A stretch of 64,000 nucleotides of DNA from Apteryx mantelli (taxonomy: Eukaryota > Chordata > Aves > Apterygiformes > Apterygidae), in assembly GCF_036417845.1 (NCBI RefSeq), contig NC_089978.1:87228007-87292006 (forward strand), given 5' to 3'. Position numbers and translations under genes: made by a program. Shown in pieces: positions 1 to 12,700 of this stretch. Each line of letters begins with the position of its first letter. Within the stretch, counting starts at the first letter, position 1. The notes beneath the pieces are model-generated. The model ran no database searches. It saw only the letters and a list, made by a program, of their open reading frames with translations, and had not been told where the DNA came from.

Positions 1-2067
1 TAAATAAAACTGAATAGTAACATAAAGGAAGCAGTTTTCGCTACACAATAGCATTCACATAAGTGATCAGCAGGATTAAGAACAGAAATCCTTTTAAGCC
101 ATCAAATAAATTTGAAATACTTGATACTTCTGTAGACTCCCCCAAAAATTCAAAGCTTTTCCTCTCTAAGTAATAAATTGTGAAAGGTGATGCGGAGTCA
201 AAGTAGCTGTTTTTACAGATTACTTTAAAAACGCGCATGGTTTTTATCTTTTTGTTCCAAGTACCAGATTGCACTTGGTGCAGTAATAAAGATTCCAACC
301 CTTAGTGATAGTCATCAAGTTTAGCACAACTGGAACGTCTGTCAGAACATAAAAAGGATTCCAGCATTTCATTAGCTTGTGTTGTACCAGATAGGCTATT
401 TTACAGCATGCCCATGAGCCTGTTAAAAATATAAGACAATTGAGAGTTCTGAAAGTGCTGTCTGAAATAGGGCAAATTCAACAGCAGGAATACAATATAT
501 TTCTATTTAGAAGAGGTGCTACTGAAAACCCACTTACACCTACTGTAATCAATTCAGAGTCACTATTAAACTAGCTTGTAGATAGTGCTATCTGTCACAG
601 AAGACATACCCAAGAAAGGTCTTTCTGAGCCTCTAATCCAGCAACCACTGCATGTTGCTGAAAAATACACAATGAAAGCCAGTTTCCTCCAAAACACAGC
701 CTGGTCAGTCTGAAACAAAGTGTAACTTCTTTTGCAGGGGCAGACCCAGAAACAGCTCTTCATCACCTCATGTAATTAAGCAGCAAACTGTGAGCAGGGC
801 AGTTATGTCCTTTGCTAACCAACAGAAGTCCTTTCATGTTGCTCTCAACATCATCAGCCTGACTCGAGCCACAGCCCACCCTCTCCTGAACAGAAGAAAA
901 CAACCAGCAAATATGGGGGAGAAGCCTCCAGGGACTTTTTGGAAAAGTTATAGAGAAAGCATGGTGCTCAAGGCAGTCTTGTATGTGCAACTCAGCAAAA
1001 AAATAGGGCAAGTGAAGAGAAAGTTTGGGTTAAGAAAGTAATCTAGCAGCTTTTAGAAATGAAGAGAAAAAAAAAAATGCAACAAGGCCAGGAACGTACG
1101 AACAAACAAAGAGAGAAATGCAATGGCCAGGCTGAAGGGTAATGGAGTTAGGAGGCACAAAGGAAAAGAACGAAAAGCAAAGGTACAAAACCCAAGCTAA
1201 GAGCAACGCTTGTCGGTCACATGCAGAAAATAGCCAAAAAGCATCCATTCAGGGAGTGGAAGTACAGAATCTGTGTGGCAATACCAGTGAGAAACTGTTT
1301 GCTGTAAACTTCAGGAATTGAAAAGCTAGAAAAAAAAATAAAATCCATGAACGGAAGTATCACATTAGATTCATCATTAAAATATTTCTAATTAAAGAGC
1401 CATGCAGGATCCCCACTCTCAGGAACAGGAGTATTTACATCTAGGTTTCAAATTATCCTGAAATTCAGTTTTATTCCTTCTTTGCTTAGCTTCTCCTACA
1501 TCAGTTACTTGTTTTAGCATCAGATGGAAAGCATTTATCTGCCTTTAATTCTTTATTAAGGTTTTTATTGTCAAGTCCCAAATCACTTCTACTAGCCACC
1601 CCCCACTGCGCTAGACCTTAGTGACAAAGAAATACATTAGTACCCAAGCCTAAACCATCCTCTCTGAGCTGCTACTACTAGATAGCAGAAAACAGGATGG
1701 AAAACGTTTCCTGTCTGACATTGCTCTTCTGATTTTGGAAAAAATATTCAAAGGACATGTATTGCTGCATTTCTAAGAAGCTATTATTTTTACAGAAAAT
1801 GTCAAAAATCATTCTGTGTTTTGTCTAATACACGTCTCCATTATCCTTCTCACTCTAAGCCAGTCATTCAACCAAGCTAACCAGGTAAACGTTCTGAAAA
1901 AAATCATGCATACTTAGAGCTTCCCAGAGCAAGTTTATCTTGGCAGCATACCTGCTCATAAAAACGTACAGCACAGAATTACAGAGATAAGTGTAATACT
2001 TAAAAGAAGCCTAAGCATCAAATACATTGTGGGCTTAGCACCCAGCAAAATGCTTGTTTTTTGTGTT

Positions 2068-2187
2068 AATGACTCAGCATTTCAGACTCAGAGATAAGAA
2101 AGAGAGGCCAGCCTTGGCGGCAGTTAGCTTTCTGACCCTGTCACTGGTATAAATGGAGTGACACCGTCACTGGTATAAATGGAGTGA
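2068..2187 (+). promoter_or_regulatory. Candidate enhancer or promoter: NF-E2/MARE, GATA and duplicated TATA-like boxes
   Basis: ATGACTCAGCA at 2,069-2,079 reads in reverse as TGCTGAGTCAT, which matches the NF-E2/Maf/Nrf2 (MARE) consensus. AGATAAGA at 2,092-2,099 is a full GATA-factor site. Two TATAAAT boxes (2,148-2,154 and 2,174-2,180) sit in a 22-base segment repeated with a 26-base period. A more GC-rich stretch follows from about 2,188, where initiation from the second box would be expected. NF-E2 plus GATA is the known signature of erythroid and megakaryocytic enhancers. That this element is active is inference. Confidence 0.3.
2140..2187 (+). repeat. 22-bp tandem duplication (period 26)
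   Basis: The segment GTCACTGGTATAAATGGAGTGA occurs at 2,140-2,161 and again, identical, at 2,166-2,187, separated by four bases. Each copy contains one TATAAAT. The duplication looks recent because there is no mismatch. Confidence 0.9.
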
Positions 2188-2887
2188 GTCGGCGCTCAGC
2201 TCTGCAGTCCTTGGGGGAGGAAGGGACAGCCATCAATGGGCAGTCGCAGCTCGGCAAAGGCTGAGGCTATTCTTTTAGACAGATACAAAGCTGCAAGACA
2301 TCCAGAATGCACAAGAGGAAACTAGTAGGAAATCAGCTCTGAAATATCAATATTCTTATTTCTAGGTTGAAATAGTCATGTTTGAGACTATATCTGAAGA
2401 GGTAGTTATACTTTCCCCTCTCTTTCTTATTTCTTTTTCTTCTACAGATGTTTCTAGATCAAACCCCCATATGCAAGGGGGAAAAGAATTATACATAGTT
2501 TAAACAGCAAAACCAGTTAAGAGCAAAGAAAAGGCACAATATAAACAAACTAATATTTCCTCCTGATCTTTCACTTACACCAGACCTACACTTTGCTTTT
2601 ACCTCCACCATCAAAGTGCTATTAGCTTTAGAAACTTAACAGTTACCGGTTGTAACTGCTGGCCAGTATCGCCATGCTCTTCTTGCTCTTACCATTCCTC
2701 CCCTCCTTCTGCCCATTTGTTACAGCCAATGCTGCAGAGAGCCCTCCATGGAAAGGGCCTTCACGGTCTCCTCTGTGGACTAACACATAGTGCAACAGTC
2801 ATGATTCTGACTTCAATTTCTATGCAGGGGTAACATGCACATAAACACAGCCCAACACGCAAGAACAGTAGTTTCCAAAACAAGTGT

Positions 2888-2890
<3 letters not shown>

Positions 2891-2918
<28 letters not shown>
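2891..2918. repeat. Poly-T run
   Basis: Twenty-eight consecutive T. It could be the reverse complement of a retroposed poly-A tail, but no recognisable element lies beside it. Confidence 0.85.
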
Positions 2919-2921
<3 letters not shown>

Positions 2922-4325
2922 TGTTGCATTCCTTCAAAGTTATTCTTCATGAATTTGGAATACTTTTCTAAACCTAATTCCCTATTAATCTCTTATCTTT
3001 TAAATAAAAACACTGTTTCATACCATTTTCACAAGTCCTTAAGAGGCTGAAAAGATGAAGAAAAAAAAACACAGGAGACTTAAAACAAGATTTCTGTAAT
3101 TTTAAATACTTCCAAGTCCCCTTGAAAACTACTTCCAGACTAGTTACCCAACGCATATTTTAGTGTGCAGACTCATTGAGCAAACTTTAAGACACAACAG
3201 CACATACCTCCTTAATTTCTGTAATAGAAATAATCAGTAGGCACCTTTCAGAACATACTGCTCCATCATTACAGAAAAGTAAGATTTTGAAGATTAAAAA
3301 AAAATTAACTTGTAGAAATATATAAGATTATAAAATGTAACACAAGCTTTGCAGTTGTAAAAATCAGCATTATTTGTCATTACACACTTACCATTTCAAA
3401 ACAATAGCAAAGATTAGTTTTTCCTTCATTTATACACACAAGCATATAATCAGTAGGTGTTCTGACAAACTGAGTCTAAATTAGAACCCCTTTTAGTTCA
3501 CCTTCTTTGTAAAAAGAGTGAGAATCTTTCAAGGAAAGGAAATTAAATTTCTGTATTTCATATGGCAGACCTTCTAATGAACCGATAGATGGGAACACCT
3601 TCTCTTCTAGTTGATAAAAACAGAGCTAGGAGAGCTGGGCTTTTGTCAGATTTACTGGCTTTCAAAAGGAACAAATATTAGGTAGCTATATGTATTATTA
3701 TAACAACAAAGTTCAAATATTTCTTAAGTGGCGTTAAGGAAAGTGAGTAGGCAATTACTGCTTTATAAAATCATTTTGTAATGTCGTTTGCCCTAACATC
3801 AAGATGAAATTTTCTGCACTTGCAAAGTTTCTTAGAAATACATTGACAGTGCACAACTCGCTGTTTATCAAATAATTAATATAAACAAACTTCTAAGCTG
3901 TCAGCAGTAAAATACCATCTGTAAACATTCTGCCCTTTATACAGGTAAGTATACGACCTGCTTTAGAATATGAGCACTGTAATTACAATAAGTTATACAT
4001 TTCAAAGCTTCAAAAATCACAGCCTCACAATCCATACTGACTGCATTATTCAGTACAGAAAAAGGCATTGTGTATTTAAAAAAAGCAACACTAACAGAAT
4101 TTAGACCAAAGATTTGTCACAAAACTTCCTGAAACAAGAAATGAATACTTTTATGGGAATGGCAGAAAACAAATGTCTCAGTAAAATAACATAGGCAGTA
4201 TCAACTAATAACAAAAATACCTTATGTCAAGTAGATTCATTGTTTACTAATTTGACAGTAATTTAAAAAAAGAAAGTTTAGAGCTGCTCTAAGGCTACCA
4301 GAGGAAAATAAAAACAGCCGCTCAC

Positions 4326-4372
4326 CCCCCTCATCCTGCTTGAAAAGTTTGAAGATGCGGGGCTGTAAAAAC
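4326..4372 (-). CDS. Candidate internal exon, minus strand, unidentified gene
   Basis: Read on the minus strand, a good acceptor (pyrimidine tract CCATTTCCTTTTTCAG) is followed by 47 bases and a good donor (GGG|GTGAGCG). Skipping the first base gives an open frame including PRIFKLFKQDEG, whose composition looks like ordinary soluble protein. A second frame is also open; the third has a stop. An alternative acceptor (TTTTTACAG) lies nine bases further in. If real, it would belong to the leftward gene starting in CpG island 1. I do not recognise the protein. Such short splice-flanked intervals arise by chance, so this is tentative. Confidence 0.22.
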
Positions 4373-7300
4373 CTGAAAAAGGAAATGGTATGTGTGAAGT
4401 CAGCAGTTCAGCCAGGCGGCTGGAACCCAGTCCATTAACAGCTTTAAATATTCTTAAAATGCCAGTCTTACCACATGAAAGGGTATTTTTAATGTTATAT
4501 TCAAATAAACTAAAAATATAGCTCAAAGCATTTATACTTCTATCTAAAGTAAAACTGTTTGTCAGACTATATTTACTAATACATACTCACAGGAGCATAA
4601 GAGTTCGACAAATTGTTTAAACATTTTGGTAAATTCATCTCCCTAATACCTCTGTGTTGTTTTCCACTTCCCTCTTCAAGCCTGGAGCACTGTTCCTAAA
4701 AACATTCATCATTATTATTCAGCCTGACTTCATTCAAATCAAACTCAGATTTCTGTTATGAAACAAACCAATTAAATGATGCACAAAAAGCCCTGTATGA
4801 TAAGCACTGGCTGCGTGCTGAATTCCTGCACAAAATTCTCTATACACCCAGATTCATCTTCTCTTCCTTCAGCTCAGCCTGCCTTGACACAGAAGAGAGC
4901 TTTCTAACTATTTGTTTTGTGAGGCACCAAGCATACCTTTAGCACAGTGCAAATAAAACAGGTACAGGAGAAGAGAAATTGCTATTGCAAACATAATAAG
5001 AGATGCCCAGAGGCTAGTATGGAATGGATGCTCGAGATCCCTATAGAGCTTTTCTGCACTTGTCTTTTACAGAAAACAAGCAATACAAACAGTTTTACAT
5101 GCAGTAATAAGAGAGTGTGTGTGTACACAAGGGGACTAGGGGCAGAAAGACGAGCAGAGGAGGGAGGGCAAAAAAGGGATTTTACAACCTGTTAGATAGC
5201 TTTGGCTTCCTCCCTTCTACATTGCCTTCAAACTCTAAAAGGACTGTGGAAGCTTGGTTCAGATATGATCTAACAGAGCCCTATCCATGCATCACGGAGC
5301 TGACATCCATCCCTGTGGTCCAGATTTGTTATTAATCCAACAGAGTGACGAGAGAAACACAACCACCTTTTATTTGGTGCAAAAATCTGTGAGTAACAAA
5401 TACAGAGCACAGCTTTTTTTTAATTGGTGGCACAGAGAACAGTCTTGGGATATCTCTGCATACGATCAATCTATCACAAGCACCTCACGTGAGTTAGCTT
5501 GTTCTGAAGCAAAAGACACTTGCCTCTTGCTGCTTGTACTCAATGCCAGCAGCAACATCCTTCTGCTACCATCTTCCTCTAGTGCTTACGGTATCTCCCG
5601 CCTCTCTCTCGAGTATCCGAACAATACCATGCCAGCTGGGACTAGCAACCAGCACTCATTAACAAAGGCAGAACTTGCCTTACCACATCTATCTCCTCCT
5701 GCTGTAACACACTGCCTCTAACACACCTGTCCCCCTGCTGTAACGCACTGCAATGTATGCTCCCTTACATAATGGGACAACTACACTGGTACCACATGCT
5801 GCCTGCTGGTGTCTAATCAGGGCACCAAAAAAAACCCAACAAACCCCCAAAACAAACAAAAAAAGCAAACAAACCAAAACTAAGTTAACCCTCAAGGTAT
5901 TTCCTGATACCTCCCCTTCCAGAGGATGTTTCTGGGGGAAGGAAACCCAAGGTGGCTGATTGCAGCCTTCACTGCCCAGCTGCATTCCAAGCACACCCAC
6001 GCCCCACTGGGCTGGCCACACTGCGCTACTGGTAGTTACGGCTCTCCTTCCCCACTTCTTATTTCTTTAGGAAAGAAACATCTTTCTTCAATCCCCTTCC
6101 ATAAGGGAGCGGAATCATCTTCCACACAGACATTACGAAAAATATTTGCACAAACATTCATAAGCGCTGTTGAATGTTGCTAGACATTTCTGCAGATAGC
6201 AAAGCATTGACAGGTCACAAAAAAAAAAGCCAACGTGCAGCAGCTCAGAGGGCTAGATGGCTGCAAACACTCAGCTGCAGAATCTGTCATGCTCCTCAGA
6301 AAATGGAACAGGTTGAAAATCCCAAAGCATCAGAGAACATCCCAAGCAAGTCCATCTCCCCATTCCCAATTTCTGGGATGACTGTCTGATTATACAAAAC
6401 AGGATGAGACCAGGTGTAAGGGGGCAGCCTCCCCCACCTATTCCCCAGCTGTGCAACTGGTTGTGTGCCAACACCGCAGCCCAGGCAGGGGCAGAGCAGC
6501 CAGCCTTCTGCTGCCTCCTTGAGGAAGGTGCCATTCCCCCACCTCTGCCGCAGAGGGCTTATACTACTGAGCACTGGAGAAAATTCAGCCATTAGTCCAG
6601 GCAGCATTTTCCTACAACAAGCTAGGAAAAATATTACTCACAACATACAGATAATATTTCCCAGGTAATTATAATGCTGTTCATTTCATGATTAAAGCCA
6701 GTATGTATCTTCTGACCTTTCCAGAAAACTGTCTGCCTCTTTCAAGCACTCCAATATATTGTATACATACAGGAGATTTAATATCAAAAGTGCCATCAAA
6801 CACGCTAGCAGCCCTTTTAATCTCTGAGCTCTTAATATATGACAGTGTCACTAACATGTTTCACCAAACTTAACAGCTCTGATACCCTTTCACATTCCTC
6901 TACATACAAAATTCACTTTTACAAACCCTTCTTTTCAAATAGGTTTTCAAAAGCGCCCCTTAGAACTGCACTCATTCCCCTGAACTTCCCTGTGTTAATC
7001 CACGATAGATTCCATACAATGCATAAATAATGGTACACACTTCATTCACCTTCCTCATCAAAGCAGTACTACTCTCTTGCAGGTTTTATAAACTTCAGAT
7101 GCTCCCTGAACTAATGTATGCTTGAGATAATGACAGCCTCAAGGCTTAGTCCTGAACTAACTAAAAGGGATATCATATTACCTTGAGAAGACAGCAAACT
7201 TAAATTTCCACTAGAGAAGTTTATCTCTTTCACCTAAAGACAAGATTTCCTTGGTGTCTTGGATAAAATTTGACCTGATTTGTGTAGCTGAAGGCCTAGA

Positions 7301-10300
7301 ATGAAATGATTTAATCAGGGTATCTACCTTCAATACAATGCCTTAACTTGCTTTTAGATTACAACATACCAATGGGGAGCTGCACAGAAAGTACATCATA
7401 TACAGGGAAAAAACTATCAATTCAAAAACACTGTTCATACTGAAGCTGCATATAACATTGTTTTAACAAATCTGAAGAAGTACTTTAAGACTAATCTGGA
7501 CACAAGATATCTAGACAGCATCTTCCTTTTGGGACAAAAAGGCTATCTCCTGCTGAAACAAACAGAAAAGCAGTAAAATTCTGTTAAAGATTTTAGTATT
7601 TCAGAAAGACCTTGCATAAACTCATGGTATTACTTTAAAGAAGTATCATATACAAAAACAGCCTGAATTTTTAAAAATTGGAAAGATCAGAACCTGACAA
7701 TTCCTTACTGTACAAACTTAAGATTCTACTGCAGGCAACCACTGCATGTGGAACACTAAAATCACGACCCCAAGAAAATGAATTATGATAATTCCATTAA
7801 CAATGTAGCAACCAGCTACAAAAGAATGTGAACTATTTATCCCATCAGAAGATAGATCAGATAACTCAGAAAGCAGATACACAAGATCACAGCCCCGAGG
7901 TGTTAAGCATGTCCTAATGAGAGAGACTACACAAGGTACCATGCATGAAGGTGGGAAGAGGTATGTATGTATGTATGTAGAAACTCTCCAGAGAAATTCA
8001 GATACACACTCAGATCAGGCTCACTTATTAGGAAAACATGGTGATTTGTCCTATTTCAACTCTAAGGAGTTAGCAGGAACCACACATACCCTTATAGTGT
8101 ATCAAGCATAATCCCCCCACCACTTTTTTTTTTAAGAAACAGCTGCATCCAGCAAATCTTAAAACTTGTCTCAATCTTCAGGTGCCCAACTGCAAGGAAA
8201 TAACAGCTGCAGACTCCCTTCAGTTCCTTCACAATATTAAGCTTAGCCTAGAAGGAATTCAGAAAAGCAGGAAGAAAGTAGATGGAAAAAACACAGTAAG
8301 CAAGCACTTGGTATTGGACCCAGATTTTTTGTCCTATTCCAAGGACATAGAAGCTAAAGCAAGAAAGTTACTTTTTGTGATAGGGATCTTCTGAAGAGAT
8401 TTACTAAAGGTAGGAGATAGTGTTGCCCCCCTAACTCAAATGATTTAGTTGCATATACCTGTGCCCAATACCCAGCATATACAAAAGAGAGTATCTGAAC
8501 AAGCTCAAATAAAACAGGTAAGAAGGCTTGCAAAGGTAGTTGTTGCTTTCTGAATGGCTGTGATGTAGCTCCCAACTTTCCTCCATACATGTATCCTTGT
8601 CAACAAAAAAGAATGACTAATAAGACAGACATGCAAGTACCTCTGCGTATCATCATCACTATTTATGCCCTGGTAACTCTTTGTCTATACACCTGTTGAA
8701 AATAAATGGGAAATCCGCTCACCGTTGGCTCAGATACGTGAGGCCATCCCCACCATCTCCTGCAGTCTCAGCTGGCCGTTACAAGAACGGGCTGTTTCAT
8801 AAGGTCCCTGCCCAAGCAGCAGCTGGCACAAAACCCCCTTCCCCACCCCACAACACGAAAAATACATGTACTAGGAGAAATCACAAATAAGAATACAAGT
8901 TTTAGGCAATGTGGAGAGTTTACACACACGCGCGAACTGAGCTGGTCACTCACCAGGTCCTATCTTGCTGCTCCCAGGAATAGGAGGTGACAGGGCTGCT
9001 TCACCTCCGCTGCTGCCGCAGAAGAGGGCACCTGCCGCAGCACCACTGTCCATTCAGGACAGTCAGCTGGCAGGTGCGTGAAATGCTCACATGCGAGCAG
9101 CAGCACTCACACAGACACGTTCTCTTAGAAGAAACTACAACTCACATAAGGACTTAACTGTTTCACTTTTTAGAGGCTTCACCTGAAGCAAATGAAGTAT
9201 CTGTCCACTTAGACATCATAAGCTGTGCACATATACCACATGTATTACTTCTGCATTGTAGTGATGACTGATAAACTTAACTATATATAACTAGTTTTAA
9301 AAGTTTTCTACCTACCATTAAATCAAAGTATCATCAAATTATAGAAGACTTAGACCTTAGCAGGTCTTCAAAGGAGCCGTACAAATTGTATTAGCAAAAC
9401 ACTGTTGTATACCAAAACATTTATAATGTGCAAGCACAAATCATTTTACGTTTAACATTTCTTGTGCTCTGCATTTATAAACTGCTCTGTTAAGCCTTGA
9501 CAACTTTGTACAGGATTTTTTGGCCCTTCCTGTGTACTAGAAAAATCTCAGAGGTCTCCTGGCCCATCTTCCATGCATTTCTTATATTTTAGAGAATACT
9601 AACAGCACAGTGCTCTACAATTAAGATTTTAATCTCTGGAAGAAGTAACTAGCAGTAAGATTGGATGCCTAAGGCTATTTCTTTAAAACTTGAATAAATA
9701 AAAATTTAAATTCCCAGCAGATGCAGAGGTCAAGAAGCTGGTTAACAGTCCCCCTTCTGTAGACTCCTTGAAGCACTGTACTAGCCTCCATGCTGTAATT
9801 TGTTCTATATTTACTCTTGGAAAACATTACAGTACAGTGTCAAATGATATCTTAAAAGACTATCTTAAAACATGCAAGTTCCCTGCATTTTACCCATCCT
9901 TGTTTGATGCAGATGCACCCAGACCAATAACAAGGTCAGCTGCAGTCACGGACAGTTAATGACAAGTGTAATTTCTTCTTCGTGATGTTATTTAGTGCCA
10001 AGGGATAATTACTGAAGACTTAATTTTTCCCTTTACATCCACTCCATTATGGATTGACTGCAACAGTAAAGGGAGTAGACGTGGCTCACACTCGGCTCAC
10101 AACCCTATTTGAATATTAAAAAATATGAAACAAACTCATGAGAAAAGGACACCCACGTGCAAAGGGCAAGAGGAGCTATCTACATTTATTTTAGCCTTTT
10201 TCACATTCCCTCCTCTTAAGGAGAGCTGAGTCGTCATTTTATGTATGCAACTTTTAGATAGATGTTGGAATGAATACCTTCTCCGTACTATGAATTTCAC

Positions 10301-12315
10301 ACTAGTGGCCAGATACACTTGGTTTTGCAATGGAAACACTCTCCAAGGCCTCTTCTGAACTTAAGCAGCTACTCCAAAAAACAATACCTCTGCCTCATTA
10401 GAACACTGTATCTGAATGCAGCAGGGGAGGGAAGAGCATCTGCACATTCAAAGTAATAATACATACCAAGTATGAGGAAACATATTTTAGGGGTCTGTCA
10501 CTGCTCCTTCACTGAACTTCCCTAAGTAAAGATCAACACTTAATGTATAATCAAACTATAAGAATAACCTGATGCAGGACATCAGAACGAAAAAGTTACC
10601 TTTGCATTTCTACTCAGCTTCAATTAGTGTGAAAGCAGCTTGTACTTGTAGCTATAACATGCACTCAAAAGCAATTAATTTTTTTTCAGAATCTGAACGT
10701 TACTGTAAAAATATTTAATATCAGTTGACCTCCAAGACATTACACAAACTACATTATGTACACGAACTAGAAAACTAGAGCATCAACTCTGTCAGCTAAG
10801 CCTCAAGCAAAATCAGGAAACATTACTTTTATATTCAAAAATGGATTATGTTATATGGCAGTTAGCTTTACAACGTTAAGTATTTCAAGATCAGAACTTC
10901 AGTTTTACCACATACTCTTCCCCATTGCCTCCTGCTTACATAACTTTGAGACTTCCCATAAATAGGGTACCAGCAGAGGTGTTTTCAAAGCACTTTTTCT
11001 TTGCATCCATTCAAGCAACATCATCCTTAAATAGTACTGACATTTTATTATACCCTAACAAAGAAAAAACAGTTTCCCCAGCCCAAAGCAAGCAGTCTGG
11101 TTGTACGAGTAGTCTCCCTGAGCACGCTGCCATGGAGCCCACTCAAGTGCTCAGCAGGCTACTGCGGTCGGAAGAGCACTTGATGGTGGGTCCTGGAGAA
11201 CTGGTCGCTTGCAAGCTGTTCACTCTCCTATTTGTTACCTGCTGTTAATATGACAGCTTAAAACATAACTGTAATACAGAAAACACCTTCCTAACCATTA
11301 TTTTTCCCACCTGACCATGTGCCACAGTACTTACTGGTAGTGACCGTCTAACAGACCACTTCTCTTTGTCACTTCCACGTAACTGAGATGCAGGATGAAA
11401 GTTTTAAAAGTTCAAACGTTTAAGACTGCCATTCCTCAAATAATAGAAAAAATCGTCATCAAACTTGTATTGAAAAGTTGTCTACAAGTCAGGTAAAGCA
11501 TGCTCTGAAAAGCTATAATCAGATCTACAAAGTATTTATTTTGTAAAGTTTAATCAGCAAACCTAGATTAGTTGGAATATGCATGAGTCACAAGCAAAGT
11601 TTACTTTACTAGACCTCACCAAGATAGCAGTATTTAACCTCTGCATTACACTTTTTAGGCTTCAGAATTATTTGGAGCCACCTTTTATAGCCTAAGTAAT
11701 TAGTGAGAAACAGAAAATAACCATAGGGAAAGACTTTAAGTTTGAATTGCAATAAATAAATACTTGGACGTTTTTAAAAGCACAGAAAGTGGCATTCTAT
11801 TCCTGAAGTCTAACGGAGCATACAAGCTAACTTGAGAAAGGCTTCACTTAACTACTGCAGCACCACACTCTGGTTTGCGATTTGACTTAGCAGACGACAG
11901 CGATGAGAAGAGCACTCTTTATGAGAGTTCCAACCGAATTTTTCATACTTTGCCTAACTACCTTTTTTTTTTTTTTTAATGGATTACCACGCATTCGTAA
12001 AAAGGACAATTCACTACGCAAGAAATCCGCTTTGAACTCGGCAGCCCATTTATGATGCCGGGCGCCCAGCTCAGCTGCAAACAAGACGCTAGAGACGCCG
12101 CCGCCCGCGGCAGGGCAGCCGGCGCCCCCCAGCCGCCCGAGCTGCCTCGCGCTGCCTCCAGGCGGAACCGCAGTGCCAGAGGGAGCAGAGTGGTGGGAGC
12201 TCGCCGCCGCCTCGCTCCTAACGGGCGCAGGATCTCGCGCGGGCGCCGGCCACAGGCGCAGCGCCGCGGCCCCCAACGGCCGCCGCGCGCGGGCCGAGGA
12301 GCCGCCACCTCCCCC

Positions 12316-12355
12316 GCGGTGCGGTGCGGAGCGGAGCGGAGTGGAGCGGTGCGGA
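12316..12355. repeat. GCGGW pentamer tandem repeat in CpG island 1
   Basis: Eight consecutive 5-bp units of the type GCGGT or GCGGA, with one GTGGA variant. It lies just inside the presumed first intron of the leftward gene. Confidence 0.85.
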
Positions 12356-12562
12356 GCTTCTTTGCGGACGGCAGGAAGAGCCGCGCCGCCCGGCTCTCGA
12401 GGGGGAGCGGCCGCACCGCAGCGGCTCCCGCACCGCCGCCCTCCCAACCGCGTGCTCCTGCCCCGGCCCCGCGGCAGGTTCCCCCGAGGGGAGCCGGGCC
12501 CCGCGCGGCGCTCTCCCGCCGGAGCTGACGGCAGCCGCGGCGCCGGCGCGGCCGCCACTCAC

Positions 12563-12700
12563 CGGGGAGGGGCGGGCGAGAAGCCGGTCGCCGGCGTCCC
12601 GCGGCGGCTCCCGCGCCTGTCAAGCGGCTCCTGCCGTCGCCTGCCTCACGCCGCCGCCATGTTCTGGGGGCACCGCGCATGCCCGGCAGCGGCACCGGGG
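12563..12700 (-). other. Probable non-coding first exon of a leftward gene (5' end approximate)
   Basis: On the minus strand a strong donor CCCCG|GTGAGTGG ends the exon at 12,563. Upstream lies ATGGCGGCGGCG followed at once by TGA (ATG at 12,660-12,658). The only start codon near this position thus opens a four-codon frame (M-A-A-A-stop), and the main start must be in a later exon. The same bases form a YY1-type element. A second possible donor (CGCAG|GTACGG, near 12,869) could serve an alternative first exon further upstream. The transcription start is not determinable, so the right boundary is a guess. Confidence 0.5.
12652..12682 (-). promoter_or_regulatory. Adjacent YY1-like and NRF-1-like sites
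   Basis: GCCGCCATGTTC (plus strand, from 12,652) matches the YY1 core-promoter element, read AACATGGCGGC on the minus strand. GCGCATGC at 12,675-12,682 is the core of an NRF-1 site. YY1 sites of this form usually sit at or just downstream of the start in TATA-less housekeeping promoters, which supports leftward transcription from here. Confidence 0.5.

Larger units (their letters stand above)
1..12040. other. AT-rich non-coding region left of CpG island 1
   Basis: No reading frame here has a recognisable domain, and the longest (144 codons at 5,287-5,721) shows nothing protein-like. Because island 1 has a minus-strand splice donor, this stretch is best read as intron and possibly 3' flank of a leftward gene. 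Within it I see a 28-base T run (2,891-2,918), a short TATG repeat (about 7,962-7,979), a regulatory-looking motif cluster near 2.1 kb, and one candidate minus-strand exon near 4.35 kb, listed separately. The intron assignment is inference; intergenic DNA is the alternative. Confidence 0.5.

Noticed and set aside
41-298. 85-codon minus-strand frame with a hydrophobic C-terminus
   Set aside because: Looks moderately protein-like but has no acceptor of quality, no recognised family, and is within the chance range for AT-rich DNA.
610-709. Minus-strand interval with acceptor CACTTTGTTTCAG and donor TTGG|GTATGT, two open frames
   Set aside because: The polypyrimidine tract is weak, two frames are equally open, and there is no link in phase to another candidate.
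5287-5721. 144-codon plus-strand frame
   Set aside because: Longest frame outside islands and repeats, but mixed low-complexity content, no domain, no splice or promoter context.
8459-8595. Minus-strand interval with donor ACAG|GTATAT and a hydrophobic frame (LPLQAFLPVLFELVQ)
   Set aside because: The acceptor is GACAAG rather than CAG, and its phase does not join to the 4,326-4,372 candidate, which hits a stop in the required frame.
8953-9080. Possible minus-strand exon ending in CCTG|GTGAGTG
   Set aside because: The donor is strong and the block is GC-richer than its flanks, but no acceptor or open frame of note; could at most be an alternative non-coding exon.
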